This document shows positions 40,788-51,500 of a stretch of DNA of 64,000 bases, one piece after another; position 1 is the stretch's first letter; each line of letters opens with the position of its first letter. Origin of the DNA: JAEZHK01 sp040768845 (lineage in GTDB: Bacteria > Bacillota > Clostridia > Christensenellales > Aristaeellaceae); the NCBI GenBank assembly GCA_040768845.1, contig JAXGME010000003.1, forward strand, positions 62,001 through 126,000, in the 5' to 3' direction. The notes beneath the pieces were generated by a model. The model saw only the letters and a list, made by a program, of their open reading frames with translations. It ran no database searches and was not told the origin of the DNA. Both the position numbers and the translations under genes were made by a program.

Positions 40788-41842
40788 GCGGACGCCTCCT
40801 TCTGCCGCCGCATGATGTGCATGTTGAACGGCACGATCGAAAGGCCCACGGTGGAGCCCGCCGGCTGCATGGTGGTGGAGTGCACCTTCCAGTCAAACCC
40901 GCCGGCGGCGATCATCATTTCGTAATGGACGCCCTTGAACAATACGCTCCTGACCTCGCCGGTCAGCATGCCCACGTCCTCGCCCACCACCATGATGTCT
41001 TCCGGGCGCACCACCACGTCCACCGGCTGGTTGATGCCAAAGCCCGAGTCCACGCAGGGGAATTTTTCGCCGCACATCTCCACCAGCTCGTCCTCCAGCA
41101 TCACCCCGGGCAGGATGTTGCTCTCGCCGATGAAGTCCGCCACGAAGGCGTTCTTGGGCTCGTCGTAGATGCGCTTGGGGTCGCCCACCTGCTGGATGCG
41201 GCCCTCGTTCATCACCACCACGGTGTCGGACATGGTGAGGGCCTCCTCCTGGTCGTGGGTGACGAAGATGAAGGTGATGCCCAGTTCCTGCTGCATGCTC
41301 TTGAGCTCCAACTGCATCTCCTTTCGCAGCTTCAGGTCCAGCGCGCCCAGGGGTTCGTCCAGCAGCAGCACCTCCGGCTCGTTGACCAGCGCCCGGGCGA
41401 TGGCGATGCGCTGCTGCTGCCCGCCGGAGAGGGAGTCCACCGCGCGTTTTTCGTAGCCGGTCATCTTGACCAGCCTCAGCATGCGGGTGACGCGCTTGTC
41501 GATCTCGCTCCGGCCCATCTTTTTGAGCTTGAGGCCGAAGGCGATGTTGTCAAAGACATTCAGATGCGGGAACAGCGCGTACTTCTGGAACACCGTATTG
41601 ACGCGCCGCCTGAAGGGCGGAACGGACGCGATGTCCCGGCCTTCGAAGAGGAGCGTGCCCTCGGTGGGATATTCAAAACCCGCGATGATGCGCAGCATCG
41701 TGGTCTTGCCGCAGCCCGAGGGGCCCAGAAGCGTCACGAATTCCCGCTTGCGGATGTAGAGGTTGATGTCCGTCAGCGCCGCGGCGCCGTCAAAGACCTT
41801 TGAAATGCCGATCAGCTCGATCAGCCGCGTCTCCTCAATCAT
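40784..41842 (-). CDS. potA: Spermidine/putrescine ABC transporter ATP-binding protein
   Basis: A 352-residue ATPase with Walker A LLGPSGCGKTTMLR, Q-loop region VFQKYALFPHLNVFDNIAFG, signature LSGGQQQRIAIARA and Walker B VLLLDEPLGALD. It also carries the C-terminal TOBE domain of the PotA/CysA class. It follows the XRE-cupin regulator by 24 bases. Confidence 0.94.
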   Translation of the reverse strand: MIEETRLIELIGISKVFDGAAALTDINLYIRKREFVTLLGPSGCGKTTMLRIIAGFEYPTEGTLLFEGRDIASVPPFRRRVNTVFQKYALFPHLNVFDNIAFGLKLKKMGRSEIDKRVTRMLRLVKMTGYEKRAVDSLSGGQQQRIAIARALVNEPEVLLLDEPLGALDLKLRKEMQLELKSMQQELGITFIFVTHDQEEALTMSDTVVVMNEGRIQQVGDPKRIYDEPKNAFVADFIGESNILPGVMLEDELVEMCGEKFPCVDSGFGINQPVDVVVRPEDIMVVGEDVGMLTGEVRSVLFKGVHYEMMIAAGGFDWKVHSTTMQPAGSTVGLSIVPFNMHIMRRQKEASA

Positions 41843-41866
41843 GGCCCATGCCCCTTTGCTTTCGAA

Positions 41867-42409
41867 TCAGAAACTGGGCGGCGTCGCCACCCACAGAACG
41901 CGGGCCGCCGTCTTCCCCGGGTTCATCAGCTTGTGCACCGCGGTGGGCTCGTAGCAAAAGCTCTCGTCCTTGCGGGCGCGGATGATCCGGTCGCCCAGCA
42001 CGATCTGGATGCCGCCGGAGAGCACGTAGCCAAACTCCTCGCCCTCGTGGGGGTCGTCCTCCTCGGTTTCGCCGCCCGGACCAATCTCCACCAGGATTGG
42101 CTCCATACGGTTTTTCTGGGCGCTGGGCACCAGCCAGCGGATGGAACCCTTCAGCCCCTCGTCGTCAAACTTCACAAAGGTGTCCGCTTCGGAAAACACC
42201 AGCTTTTTGTCGGATTTCTCGCTGAAAAACTGCGCAAGATCCGTGCCCAGGCACTCCAGCACGTCCACCAGCGTGGCCACCGAGGGGCTGGTCAGATCCC
42301 GCTCCAGTAGCGAAATGAAGCCTTTTGACAGCTCGCACCGGTCGGCCACCTCCTCCTGGGTGAGGCCGCGCGTAAGCCGGAGCCGCTTGATCTTCTCGCC
42401 GATTTTCAT
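41867..42409 (-). CDS. XRE-family transcriptional regulator with cupin domain
   Basis: A 180-residue regulator. The N-terminal helix-turn-helix (LTQEEVADRCELSKGFISLL, about residues 16-35) is followed by a C-terminal cupin (EEFGYVLSGGIQIVLGD, then YEPTAVHKLMNPG). This PuuR-like design is usual at the head of pot operons, where the cupin senses polyamines. The gene is first in the operon and probably controls it through the palindrome at 42453-42467 (inference). Confidence 0.92.
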   Translation of the reverse strand: MKIGEKIKRLRLTRGLTQEEVADRCELSKGFISLLERDLTSPSVATLVDVLECLGTDLAQFFSEKSDKKLVFSEADTFVKFDDEGLKGSIRWLVPSAQKNRMEPILVEIGPGGETEEDDPHEGEEFGYVLSGGIQIVLGDRIIRARKDESFCYEPTAVHKLMNPGKTAARVLWVATPPSF

Positions 42410-42452
42410 GGGGTGCCCTCCCAGCCGAGTTTAAAATCATAAACAAACAAAC

Positions 42453-42467
42453 GGTTTATATTAAACC
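42453..42467. promoter_or_regulatory. Candidate operator of the pot operon
   Basis: The inverted repeat GGTTTA-tat-TAAACC overlaps the -10 hexamer (42460-42465), where a bound XRE dimer would block RNA polymerase. Confidence 0.6.
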
Positions 42468-42488
42468 AAACGCGGCGGGTTTTGTCAA
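42460..42488 (-). promoter_or_regulatory. Sigma-A promoter of the XRE-potABCD operon
   Basis: On the minus strand: TTGACA (42483-42488), a 17-base spacer, and TTTAAT (42460-42465), about 50 bases upstream of the regulator gene. Confidence 0.8.
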
Positions 42489-42659
42489 TTGTTTTGGGCG
42501 CGCAAAAGCGTTAAATATTATGTGACTCAGAGTTTAGCAATTTGAGGGCGGGCGGACTTTGGCCGGCGCATTTCCCGGCCGCCGCTTGACGCGGGCGGGG
42601 GCCGCGTGATAGAGTGTCTCCGTACATTCGGGGAACGCTCTGAATAAAGGAGTCCGACC

Positions 42660-43571
42660 ATGAAGCCGCTCGTCAGCATCATCATTCCCAGCTATAACCG
42701 CCCGGCGGCGTTTGTCCGGCGCGCCGTGGAGTCCGCGCGGAACCAAACCTACGAAAACATCGAAATCGTCGTGGTGGACGATAACCCCCCGGGTTCCCCC
42801 GCCCGGGCGGCGCTCGCCGGGGTGCTGGCGGAATACGCGGGCGACCCGAGGGTGCGCTCGGTGGTGAACCCCGTCAACCTGGGCGGTTCCGGGGCGCGAA
42901 ACGAGGGGGTGAAGGCCGCCCGGGGCGAATACCTGGCGTTTCTCGACGACGACGACGAGTTCCGGCCGGAAAAGACGGAAAAGCAGATGGCGCTGATGCT
43001 GGAAAAGGACCTGGACATGAGCTTTTCCGACTTCAAGCTGGTGGACGACACCGGCCGCGTGATGGACTACCGCGAGTTTCGCGATATTCCCGCTTTCGAC
43101 CGGGATTCGCTCCTCAAATACCACCTGCTGCGCCACATGGCCGGCACCACCACCTTTATGTATCGGGCGGAGGCGCTGCAGAGGATCGGCGGCTTTCAAA
43201 AGGCCGTCACCGCCCAGGAGTTTTATCTGATGCAGCGCACCATCGAGCAGGGGCTGAAGATCGGGTATCTTCCGGGGGACTACATCATCGGCCACTACCA
43301 CGACGAGGGGCGCATCTCCTCCGGGCCGGGGAAGATCCGGGGCGAGAACGCGCTCTACGCCTTCAAAAAGCGCTACTTTGACCGGCTGACGCCCCGGGAG
43401 CGCCGCTTTGTGCGCTTTCGCCACTGGGCGGTGCTGACCGTCGTGAACCTCCGCGACCGGCGCATCTTCCCGATGCTGGGCGCGGCGGCCATGATGTGCC
43501 TGACCTCTCCCGGCGACGTGCTGAGCGAGGGGCTGCGCTTTCTCAAGGGGCGCCGGCGCCACAGGGCGTGA
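42660..43571 (+). CDS. Family 2 glycosyltransferase
   Basis: A 303-residue GT-A fold enzyme: VSIIIPSYNRPAAFVRRAVE, IEIVVVDDNPPG, SGARNEGVKAARGEYLAFLD and the metal-binding DDDD cluster at about residues 98-101. A C-terminal helical region follows (FDRLTPRERRFVRFRHWAV). It transfers a sugar from a nucleotide donor, probably to a surface polymer; the acceptor is unknown. There are no other glycan genes nearby. AAAGGAG precedes the ATG, and a strong terminator follows. Confidence 0.88.
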   Translation: MKPLVSIIIPSYNRPAAFVRRAVESARNQTYENIEIVVVDDNPPGSPARAALAGVLAEYAGDPRVRSVVNPVNLGGSGARNEGVKAARGEYLAFLDDDDEFRPEKTEKQMALMLEKDLDMSFSDFKLVDDTGRVMDYREFRDIPAFDRDSLLKYHLLRHMAGTTTFMYRAEALQRIGGFQKAVTAQEFYLMQRTIEQGLKIGYLPGDYIIGHYHDEGRISSGPGKIRGENALYAFKKRYFDRLTPRERRFVRFRHWAVLTVVNLRDRRIFPMLGAAAMMCLTSPGDVLSEGLRFLKGRRRHRA

Positions 43572-43575
43572 CCGC

Positions 43576-43610
43576 GCCGCCCTCCCTGGGAAGGGAGGGC
43601 GGCTTTTTTT
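43576..43610 (+). terminator. Terminator after the glycosyltransferase gene
   Basis: A 12-bp stem (GCCGCCCTCCCT / AGGGAGGGCGGC) with a GGGA loop is followed by TTTTTTT. Confidence 0.92.
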
Positions 43611-43693
43611 GCGCCTTTTTCAACCCGCCAAAAACCCGGCGCCCCGCCCCACTGTCTAACAGGTGACCGGTCAGAAGGAATACGGAGGAAGGC

Positions 43694-44164
43694 ATGACAA
43701 GCGACGAATTTGCGCGGCGCGTGACCGCCATGACGCAGACGCTCTACCGGGTGAGCTCGACGATGCTGGCATCGGCTGCCGATCGGGAGGACTCCGTGGC
43801 GGAAGCCATTCGCCGCGCCTGGGAAAAGCGCGGGAGCCTTCGGGACGAGCGGTATATGCAGACCTGGGTGATCCGAATCCTGATCAACGTCTGCCGGAAT
43901 CAGGGCCGGAAGCGGGGCCGCGAGGTGCTGTGCGAATATTTGCCGGAGCGCGCCGCGCCCCCGGCGGGCGATCCGGAACTGCGCCGGGCGGTGTTGGGCC
44001 TGCCGGAGGAATTGCGTCTGCCGATTGTGCTGCACTACACAGAAGGATACGGGATATCAGAAATCGCCGGGATGCTGCGCCTCAGCGCGGGCACGGTCAA
44101 GACGCGCATGCGAAGGGCACGGGGCTTGCTCCGGGCGGCACTCTCCGAGGAGGTGGAGCCGTGA
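43694..44164 (+). CDS. ECF-type RNA polymerase sigma factor
   Basis: A 156-residue sigma-70-like factor: a region 2 helix (SAADREDSVAEAIRRAWEKR), then a sigma-4 helix-turn-helix (YGISEIAGMLRLSAGTVKTR, followed by MRRARGLLR). ECF factors redirect RNA polymerase to stress genes and are usually held by a membrane partner, which is encoded next with a GTGA overlap. TACGGAGGAAGG precedes the ATG. The upstream TGTCTAACAGGTGACC may be its own promoter target (low certainty). Confidence 0.9.
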   Translation: MTSDEFARRVTAMTQTLYRVSSTMLASAADREDSVAEAIRRAWEKRGSLRDERYMQTWVIRILINVCRNQGRKRGREVLCEYLPERAAPPAGDPELRRAVLGLPEELRLPIVLHYTEGYGISEIAGMLRLSAGTVKTRMRRARGLLRAALSEEVEP

Positions 44165-45321
44165 AGACGCGAAGGGACTTTGAATCCATGTTCGGGCCCA
44201 CCGACGCGGGCTTCGAGCAAAGCGTCCTGAGGACGCTGAACGAAATCGGACGGGAGGGAAAGCATGTGCGCGCAAAAATGCGTGTCGGCCTTGTGGCCGC
44301 GATCATTTTGAGCTTTATATTGGCGGCCGCGGCGCTGGCGGCGGCGGTTAAGTGGGGCGTGATGGATTTTGTGACCCGGCGAACCGCGGAGGATACCCAG
44401 GTGCTGCCGGAGGCGACGGCGCTTTTGCAGGACGCCGACGGCGTGTCGCAGACCGGCGGAGACCTGACGGACGCGGTTTTCTCCGTGCGTCAGGCGGTGT
44501 ACGACGGGGATCAGGCCTACGTGGTGGTGGAGGTGAAGGCAAAGGAAGCGGACGCGATGCTGACCGGTTCGTGGAGCGATCCCTCCGACCGCCTGTCCAG
44601 CCTGATGCAGAGCCGCGATGATTCGGACGTCACCATTGAGGAATACGGAAACAAACACGCAAAAACGCGCTTTCTGGCCGTCGAGGCTGGCGTGCCGGTG
44701 GGCGGAAACTGGTTTGACGACAGCGGCGACGCGGTGCTCGAGGAGGACGGAACGATGGTCCTGATGCTCCAGGGCGCGTGCAAGGAGGCCCTTCCGGAAC
44801 TGACCATCGACCTCTCCTGCTATGTCACCCCCTTTGAAAAGGACGCGGACGGGAAGTGGAAATACGTCGACGAAAAGAGTGAAAAGGGCACGCTGTCCTT
44901 CGCGCTGAAGCTGTCCGACGGCGCCATCGACCGCGCTGAGTACGCCCAGCCGCTTCTCTACCCCGGTGCCGGCGTGCGGGTGGACCGGGTGGCGCTTGCG
45001 CTCAAGCCCATGGCCATCTACTATGAGATTGCTTTTACCGTGACGGATCTTGCGGCCTACAAGGCGACCGACGACGGCGTGTTCTTTGAGTTCCTCGGCG
45101 CGGACGGCAAGCGGATCGCGAGCGGCGCGATGAACGACGAGGTCAGCCGCGTGGGCGACGGGGAGGGCTTCGGCGAGGAGACGCCGGTGGTCGAGGGCGG
45201 ACAGTTCATCCAGAAGGGCTCGCTGACCGCCATGCCGGCGCTGCCCGATGCCGTTACGCTCAGCGCCTACAACTGCTGGGAAAAGAACCGCTACGAGGCC
45301 CACGAAATCCGGCTCAAATAG
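44161..45321 (+). CDS. DUF4179-like membrane protein, probable partner of the ECF sigma factor
   Basis: A 386-residue protein with a GTG start overlapping the sigma stop. A short cytosolic part (MKTRRDFESMFGPTDAGFEQ...) resembles anti-sigma N-termini. One membrane helix (LVAAIILSFILAAAALAAAV) is followed by a large outer domain of two beta-rich blocks (VFSVRQAVYDGDQAYVVVEV; later ALALKPMAIYYEIAFTV). This layout matches DUF4179-type partners that often sit after ECF sigma genes and are thought to bind the sigma factor. The extracytoplasmic domain would sense the signal (inference). Confidence 0.85.
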   Translation: MKTRRDFESMFGPTDAGFEQSVLRTLNEIGREGKHVRAKMRVGLVAAIILSFILAAAALAAAVKWGVMDFVTRRTAEDTQVLPEATALLQDADGVSQTGGDLTDAVFSVRQAVYDGDQAYVVVEVKAKEADAMLTGSWSDPSDRLSSLMQSRDDSDVTIEEYGNKHAKTRFLAVEAGVPVGGNWFDDSGDAVLEEDGTMVLMLQGACKEALPELTIDLSCYVTPFEKDADGKWKYVDEKSEKGTLSFALKLSDGAIDRAEYAQPLLYPGAGVRVDRVALALKPMAIYYEIAFTVTDLAAYKATDDGVFFEFLGADGKRIASGAMNDEVSRVGDGEGFGEETPVVEGGQFIQKGSLTAMPALPDAVTLSAYNCWEKNRYEAHEIRLK

Positions 45322-45338
45322 GCCGTTTCCGAGGGAAA

Positions 45339-45366
45339 GCCGCCGCGGCCATTTGGCCGCGGCGGC
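45339..45366 (+). terminator. Hairpin after the sigma/anti-sigma operon
   Basis: A 12-bp GC stem (GCCGCCGCGGCC / GGCCGCGGCGGC) with an ATTT loop and no clear U-tract. Confidence 0.55.
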
Positions 45367-45379
45367 TCAGACCATCGAA

Positions 45380-45413
45380 AAACACCTGTTACGCGAGAGC
45401 GCAGCTGGTGTTT
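45380..45413 (-). terminator. Possible terminator of the CRISPR array transcript
   Basis: On the minus strand AAACACC pairs with GGTGTTT around an inner GC hairpin and is followed by TTC. It lies about 160 bases beyond the last repeat. The interval 45414-45573 holds no gene that I can support. Confidence 0.35.
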
Positions 45414-45573
45414 GAGCACATAGGGAGAGGAAGAAAAGCCGAGAGAAGAGGCGGGCAATCCTCTTCATATTTTGGACTGAAGCGGTGAGGAAAGACTGCT
45501 TGCGCATGTCAGAGCGGATTACACCCAGCGAGATCATGCCCCTTCGCTTGTCTCCATTCCGCAGTTATTCACC

Positions 45574-48500
45574 GTTTCAATTCCCGCCCCCGCGCAGGGG
45601 GCGACGGAGAAGGGCGCGCATCATGCGGGCAATCATCGGGTTTCAATTCCCGCCCCCGCGCAGGGGGCGACCGCGCAGGTGCGGCGCTCCGACGCCTGCA
45701 GCCGGGTTTCAATTCCCGCCCCCGCGCAGGGGGCGACCATCCCTCCCCGCCGCCATCAGCGCCGCGAACAGAGTTTCAATTCCCGCCCCCGCGCAGGGGG
45801 CGACTTGAGGTAGAATCAAGCCGTTTCGTTGTCAAAAAGTTTCAATTCCCGCCCCCGCGCAGCGGCGGCCTAACAATCGCGCACGTCCTTTGCGCCCTTG
45901 CGGTTTCAATTCCCGCCCCCGCGCAGGGGGCGACTCACGACCGCGAAGCAGAAGCCGTTGTCCATTATTGTTTCAATTCCCGCCCCCGCGCATGGGGCGA
46001 CCCGCGCGTCGCACCGCGAACGGCGGGAATACGTTTCAATTCCCGCCCCCGCGCGGCGGCGACGAACTCGATCCTCCGGTGCGGAAAGTCGATCACGTTT
46101 CAATTCCCGCCCCCGCGCGGGCGACGCGGCTTGCGCTTCGGCCAGCGTCTCTCCGTGCGCGCGGTTTCAATTCCCGCCCCCGCGCAGGGGCGACTATAGT
46201 AAATCGCCTGCTTGCAAAACTGAAGGTTCAGTTTCAATTCCCGCCCCGCGCGCAGGGGCGACAGCATCCGCGAATTGGTTTGGTCGACGCGGTAATGTTT
46301 CAATTCCCGCCCCCGCGCGGGGCGACAACCCCTTCGAGAGGGGCTCGGAGCCCCCTCCCAGTTTCAATTCCCGCCCCCGCGCGGCGGGCGACTCGGTCAG
46401 CGTGACTTCGTTGCCGTTGCGTTCACTGTTTCAATTCCCGCCCCCCGCGCAGGGGCGCGGCCACTGCACAGGACGCCTGTCGTCCGCCGCTGGCGTAGTT
46501 TCAATTCCCGCCCCCGCGCAGGGCGACTTTGCGCGCATCATATCGTCTCCCCAGCCAGTAGGTTTCAATTCCGCCCCCGCGCGGGGCGACCCTCTGGTCA
46601 CGTGATTGGTACGGGTATAGTATACCTGGTTTCAATTCCCGCCCCGCGCAGGGGTCGACCATAAGTTTCAGCTTTTCTGATCGCCGTCAAAGTTTCAATT
46701 CCCGCCCCCGCGCAGGGGGCGACTATCGTGGGGTTGGTTGTCCTGATCAATGTGGTGCTGTTTCAATTCCCGCCCCCGCGCAGGGGGCGACCGCCGTGGG
46801 AGGGCGAGGTGGGGCTTGGCTTCGCCGTTTCAATTCCCGCCCCCGCGCATCGCGACGGCGCTGAACGCGGCGTAACTAGCGGATGATAATGTTTCAATTT
46901 CCCGCCCCCGCGCAGGCGACTAACCCGCAAGGCGAAGCGCACGTGGAAGTTTCAGATTCCCGCCCCCGCGCGAGCGGCGACCCGGCCAGCGCGGATATTT
47001 CGCTCTCCGGCTCGTTTCAATTCCCGCCCCCGCGCGGGGCACTCGGCAGGTGTATAGTAGCTGTTGACCTCGTAAGTTTCAATTCCCGCCCCCGCGCGGA
47101 GCGACTTTGACGATACGCTTGATTCGGCGTTGCGGCACTTGGTTTCAATTCCCGCCCCCGCGCAGGCGACGCGGGACCCATCGCCCATCAGGAATAGTAT
47201 TCAGTTTCAATTCCCGCCCCCGCGCAGGCGGCGCGCGCGGCCGACGCATCCGGCGCGCAGGTGCCTGTTTCAATTCCCGCCCCCGCGCGGCGGCGACGGA
47301 CGCAAAGTAAATCCTTTTCCGCGGGCGACAGGGTTTCAATTCCCGCCCCCGCGCAGGGGCGACGAACGGGCGGCGGAACCGCTGGAGGTCGATCAAGTTT
47401 CAATTCCCGCCCCCGCGCAGGGGCGACTGTCAGATAGTTGATTTATCCAGTTAAGATTCCGTAGTTTCAATTCCCGCCCCCCGCGCAAGCGGCGACCTCC
47501 CGCCTGCCGGCGCCCGCGTCCGGGTTTCAATTCCCGCCCCCCGCGCGCAGGCGACTTGCGTAATACTCGTGCCTGTCGCGCCGTATGTTTCCAATTCCCG
47601 CCCCCGCGCAGGGGCGACGGCGCTTGTGCGCAGGGCGCGGCGCGACCTGAGTTTCAATGGTCCCGCCCCCGCGCAGGGGCGACCATCGCCGTGGACAAGA
47701 AGGCGGAGGCCATCCGAGTTTCAATTCCCGCCCCCGCGCAGGGGCGACACGTGCTGCGCTCCGCGCTGGCCAGATCGCCCTGTTTCAATTCCCGCCCCCG
47801 CGCAGCGGCGACCACCTGGGAGCCGCCACAGGGCATTTGCGCGGATCGTGTTTCAATTCCCGCCCCCGCGCAGAGCGCGACGCAAGCGCTTCGCGGCGCT
47901 GTGGCCAAGATCGAGGTTTCAATTCCCGCCCCCGCGCGGGCGACAAGGCGTACCATCTTTGGCTGATGGACTACCTTCGGTTTCAATTCCCGCCCCCGCG
48001 CAGGGGCGACCCCAGGATGTCATAGTTCATGGACGCCGCACCCGGTTTCAATTCCCGCCCCCGCGCAACGCGACCTTGACCGTCATCGGCGGCAAGAATG
48101 AGCAAGGCAAGTTTCAATTCCCGCCCCCGCGCAGGGGCGACCGGAGAGATTTCGTGAAGGGGGCGGTCAGTTGTGCCGGTTTCAATTCCCGCCCCCGCGC
48201 GGGGGCGACGGCTCGCCGTGCAGCGCCTCGCGCAGCTCGTCCATGTTTCAATTCCCGCCCCGCGCGCAGGGGCGGCGGCGGGCAAGCAATGGCTGTACAG
48301 CCTCGTCGTTTCAATTCCCGCCCCGCGCGGGGGCGGCGACGAACTGGTGGATACCAAGGAGCGCGGACGCGAACAGTTTCAATTCCCGCCCCCCGCGCAG
48401 GGGGCGACCAGCGCCGCGCTTCTACTCGAACAAGCGTCGTTTGCGTTTCAATTCCCGCCCCCGCGCAGGGGGCGACCCGCGATGCTAAATCTGCTGCTAT

Positions 48501-51500
48501 ATCTGTGCAGCGTTTCAATTCCCGCCCCCGCGCGGGCGGCGACATCATCCCCACAGCGGTGAGGCGAACCCCAAAGTTTCAATTCCCGCCCCGCGCGGGG
48601 CGACCGTAGGTAACGCCCTCCACGCCGATGCGGGGATCGTTGTTTCAATTCCCGCCCCCGCGCAGGGGGCGACACGCTGATTGGCGCCGGCATGTGACGG
48701 TTGCACAGTTTCAATTCCCGCCCCCGCGCAGGGGGCGACGTGAAGCATGTCGACGCCCTGTTAACAGGGCTTTCGGTTTCAATTCCCGCCCCCGCGCAGG
48801 GGGCGACGTGAGAGGCTCGAAGGCGCTGCCGTCGTCGACCCGTTTCAATTCCCGCCCCCGCGCGGGGGCGACACCAGCGCCTTGAACGATTTTTCATGGA
48901 TTAGACTGGTTTCAATTCCCGCCCCCGCGCGGGGGCGACCCGGATACACCGGATTGGCCAGACGGAGGAGGTGTTTCAATTCCCCGCCCCCGCGCAGGGA
49001 GCGACCCAACACGAGCCGTATTTCCGTGATTGCCGGGATGTTTCAATTCCCGCCCCCGCGCAGGGGCGACGCAGGTAGAGTGGTTGATGAATCTTTACCC
49101 GGAAAAGTTTCAATTCCCGCCCCGCGCGCAGGGGGCGACACCTATCCCATGGAAGAGGTGTGACGGGTGGGAAGTTTCAATTCCGCCCCGCGCGGGGCGA
49201 CGTTTCTCGCGCTCTTTCATCTTCGCCCGCGGAAGTTTCAATTCCCGCCCCCGCGCGGGGCGACAGCCGAGAGCGCTGGACATCGAAGCGCCGGTCGGGT
49301 TTCAATTCCCGCCCCCGCGCAGGGGGCGACCCACGGGTTCCAGTTTTTCGGTATGATCACGGTGCTGTTTCAATTCCCGCCCCCGCGCAGGGGGCGACGC
49401 GCGCGACATAGTCGCCATCCCTCCGGTAAACGCGTTTCAATTCCCGCCCCCGCGCAGGGGCGACATGCGCTCCCCCTCGTCGCAGTAGCCATCCCCATTG
49501 TTTCAATTCCCGCCCCCGCGCGGGGCGGGCGACATCGCCGGGTGGTATGAGAGACTGGCGGTGTGTCTGTTTCAATTCCCGCCCCCGCGCAGGGAGCGAC
49601 CTGAAAGCGCGGACCAGTGGGCCGCTGGTATTTGTGTTTTCAATTCCCGCCCCCGCGCAAGCGACAATTTCCCGCCTTGAGAGTGGCGTCAATTCACCAG
49701 CTGTTTCAATTCCCGCCCCCGCGCAGGCGCGGCGACTCTTAGTCTCCTTTCAATTGCTCGACGTCTTTTTGCGTTTCAATTCCCGCCCCCGCGCAGGGGC
49801 GACGCGCAAGGAAGCGGGGACCCGGTACCACGTTTTCGGTTTCAATTCCCGCCCCCGCGCAGGGCGACGCTGATGAACGGCCCGAAGGCCACGCCCCGTT
49901 TGTTTCAATTCCGCCCCCGCGCAGGGCGACCTGCCCAGCACACGGTACAACTCGCCCATGTACCAGTTTCAATTCCCGCCCCGCGCAGCGGCGACGTTCG
50001 ACGTGGGCTTTGAGTGCGTCAGCCATGCTGTTTCAATTCCCGCCCCCGCGCAGGGGGCGACCGCATCCATACACGGTTTTGACGGTATCCGTAAATGTTT
50101 CAATTCCCGCCCCCGCGCAGGGGGCGACATGGACAGCAGATGGTCCGCAGCATTGCCTGTCGTGTTTCAATTCCCGCCCCCGCGCAGGGGGCGACCTACA
50201 ACGGGATCAAAAACCGCTGCTACATGCCGCTGTTTCAATTCCCGCCCCCGCGCAGGGGGCGACGTGCGCGGCGGGCGAAAGGCCACGCGGATACAGATAG
50301 TTTCAATTCCCGCCCCCGCGCAGGGGGCGACGGCCGCGCTGTTCTTGACAAGGTTGCTTTCATCCGTTTCAATTCCCGCCCCCGCGCAGGCGGCGACTTA
50401 ATGGTTTTTATCTTTGACACAGTTGCGTCAGTTTCAATTCCCGCCCCCGCGCAGGGGGCGACCACGCCCTCCGAGCTTGAGAACGCCGAGCAGGAGATGT
50501 TTCCAATTCCCCGCCCCCGCGCAGGGCGACTAAAGATGCGTGAGGCAAGGGGCTGGTCGCGTTTCAATTCCCGCCCCCGCGCAGGGGCGACCGTTTCGTT
50601 GTCAAAAATACAGCCAAAACCGAAGTTTCAATTCCCGCCCCCGCGCAGGCCGGCGACTCCATCAAGGCCCTCCCTGCACCAGATCGTCAAAATCAGTTTC
50701 AATTCCCGCCCCCGCGCAGGGGCGACGGACATCAACTGCAACGCCTGCGGCGCGCGCCTGGTTTCAATTCCCGCCCCCGCGCAGGGGCGACCAATGCGGT
50801 ATACCGGCTGGAAAACGCCAACACCGTTTCAATTCCCGCCCCCGCGCAGGGGCGACATGCGGCAGATACGGAATAACGCACTACAGACGAGTTTCAATTC
50901 CCGCCCCCGCGCAGGGGGCGACGGGAGATGTTGAAAGACACGACGTCTCCCTCATGAAGTTTCAATTCCCGCCCCCGCGCGGGCGGCGACTCCCATATTC
51001 GTGATGATGAGGTCGCGGATTTGTGTTCAATTCCCGCCCCCGCGCAGGCGCGACTTTCATGCTGTACCGGTGCGGGGCCTTCCATATAGGTTTCAATTCC
51101 CGCCCCGCGCGCGGGCGCGACTTCGCGAAGCCATCCGCCAAATCGTGTACCGCAAGTTTCAATTCCCGCCCCCGCGCGGCGGCGACGGGATCGACGACGC
51201 CTTCCGCGCCCACACCCCAATCGTTTCAATTCCCGCCCCCCGCGCGGCGGCGACCTCTGTCCATTCATCCGGATCGCTGAACCTGCCGGTTTCAATTCCC
51301 GCCCCGCGCGGGAGCGCGACATTACATCCCCCGTCAACTCGTTTCATTCTGTGTTGTTTCAATTCCCGCCCCCGCGCAGGCGCGACTATGAGAAGATGCC
51401 AAATCTATGCCGGTACTGTTTCAATTCCCGCCCCGCGCAGGGGCGACCATACGCTGCCAAGTATGCCAATACCGGAAAAATTAGTTTCAATTCCCGCCCC

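Noticed and set aside
43663..44160. Longer frame upstream of the DUF4179-like gene
   Set aside because: It runs out of frame through the ECF sigma gene. The GTG at 44161 overlaps the sigma stop as expected for a sigma/partner pair.
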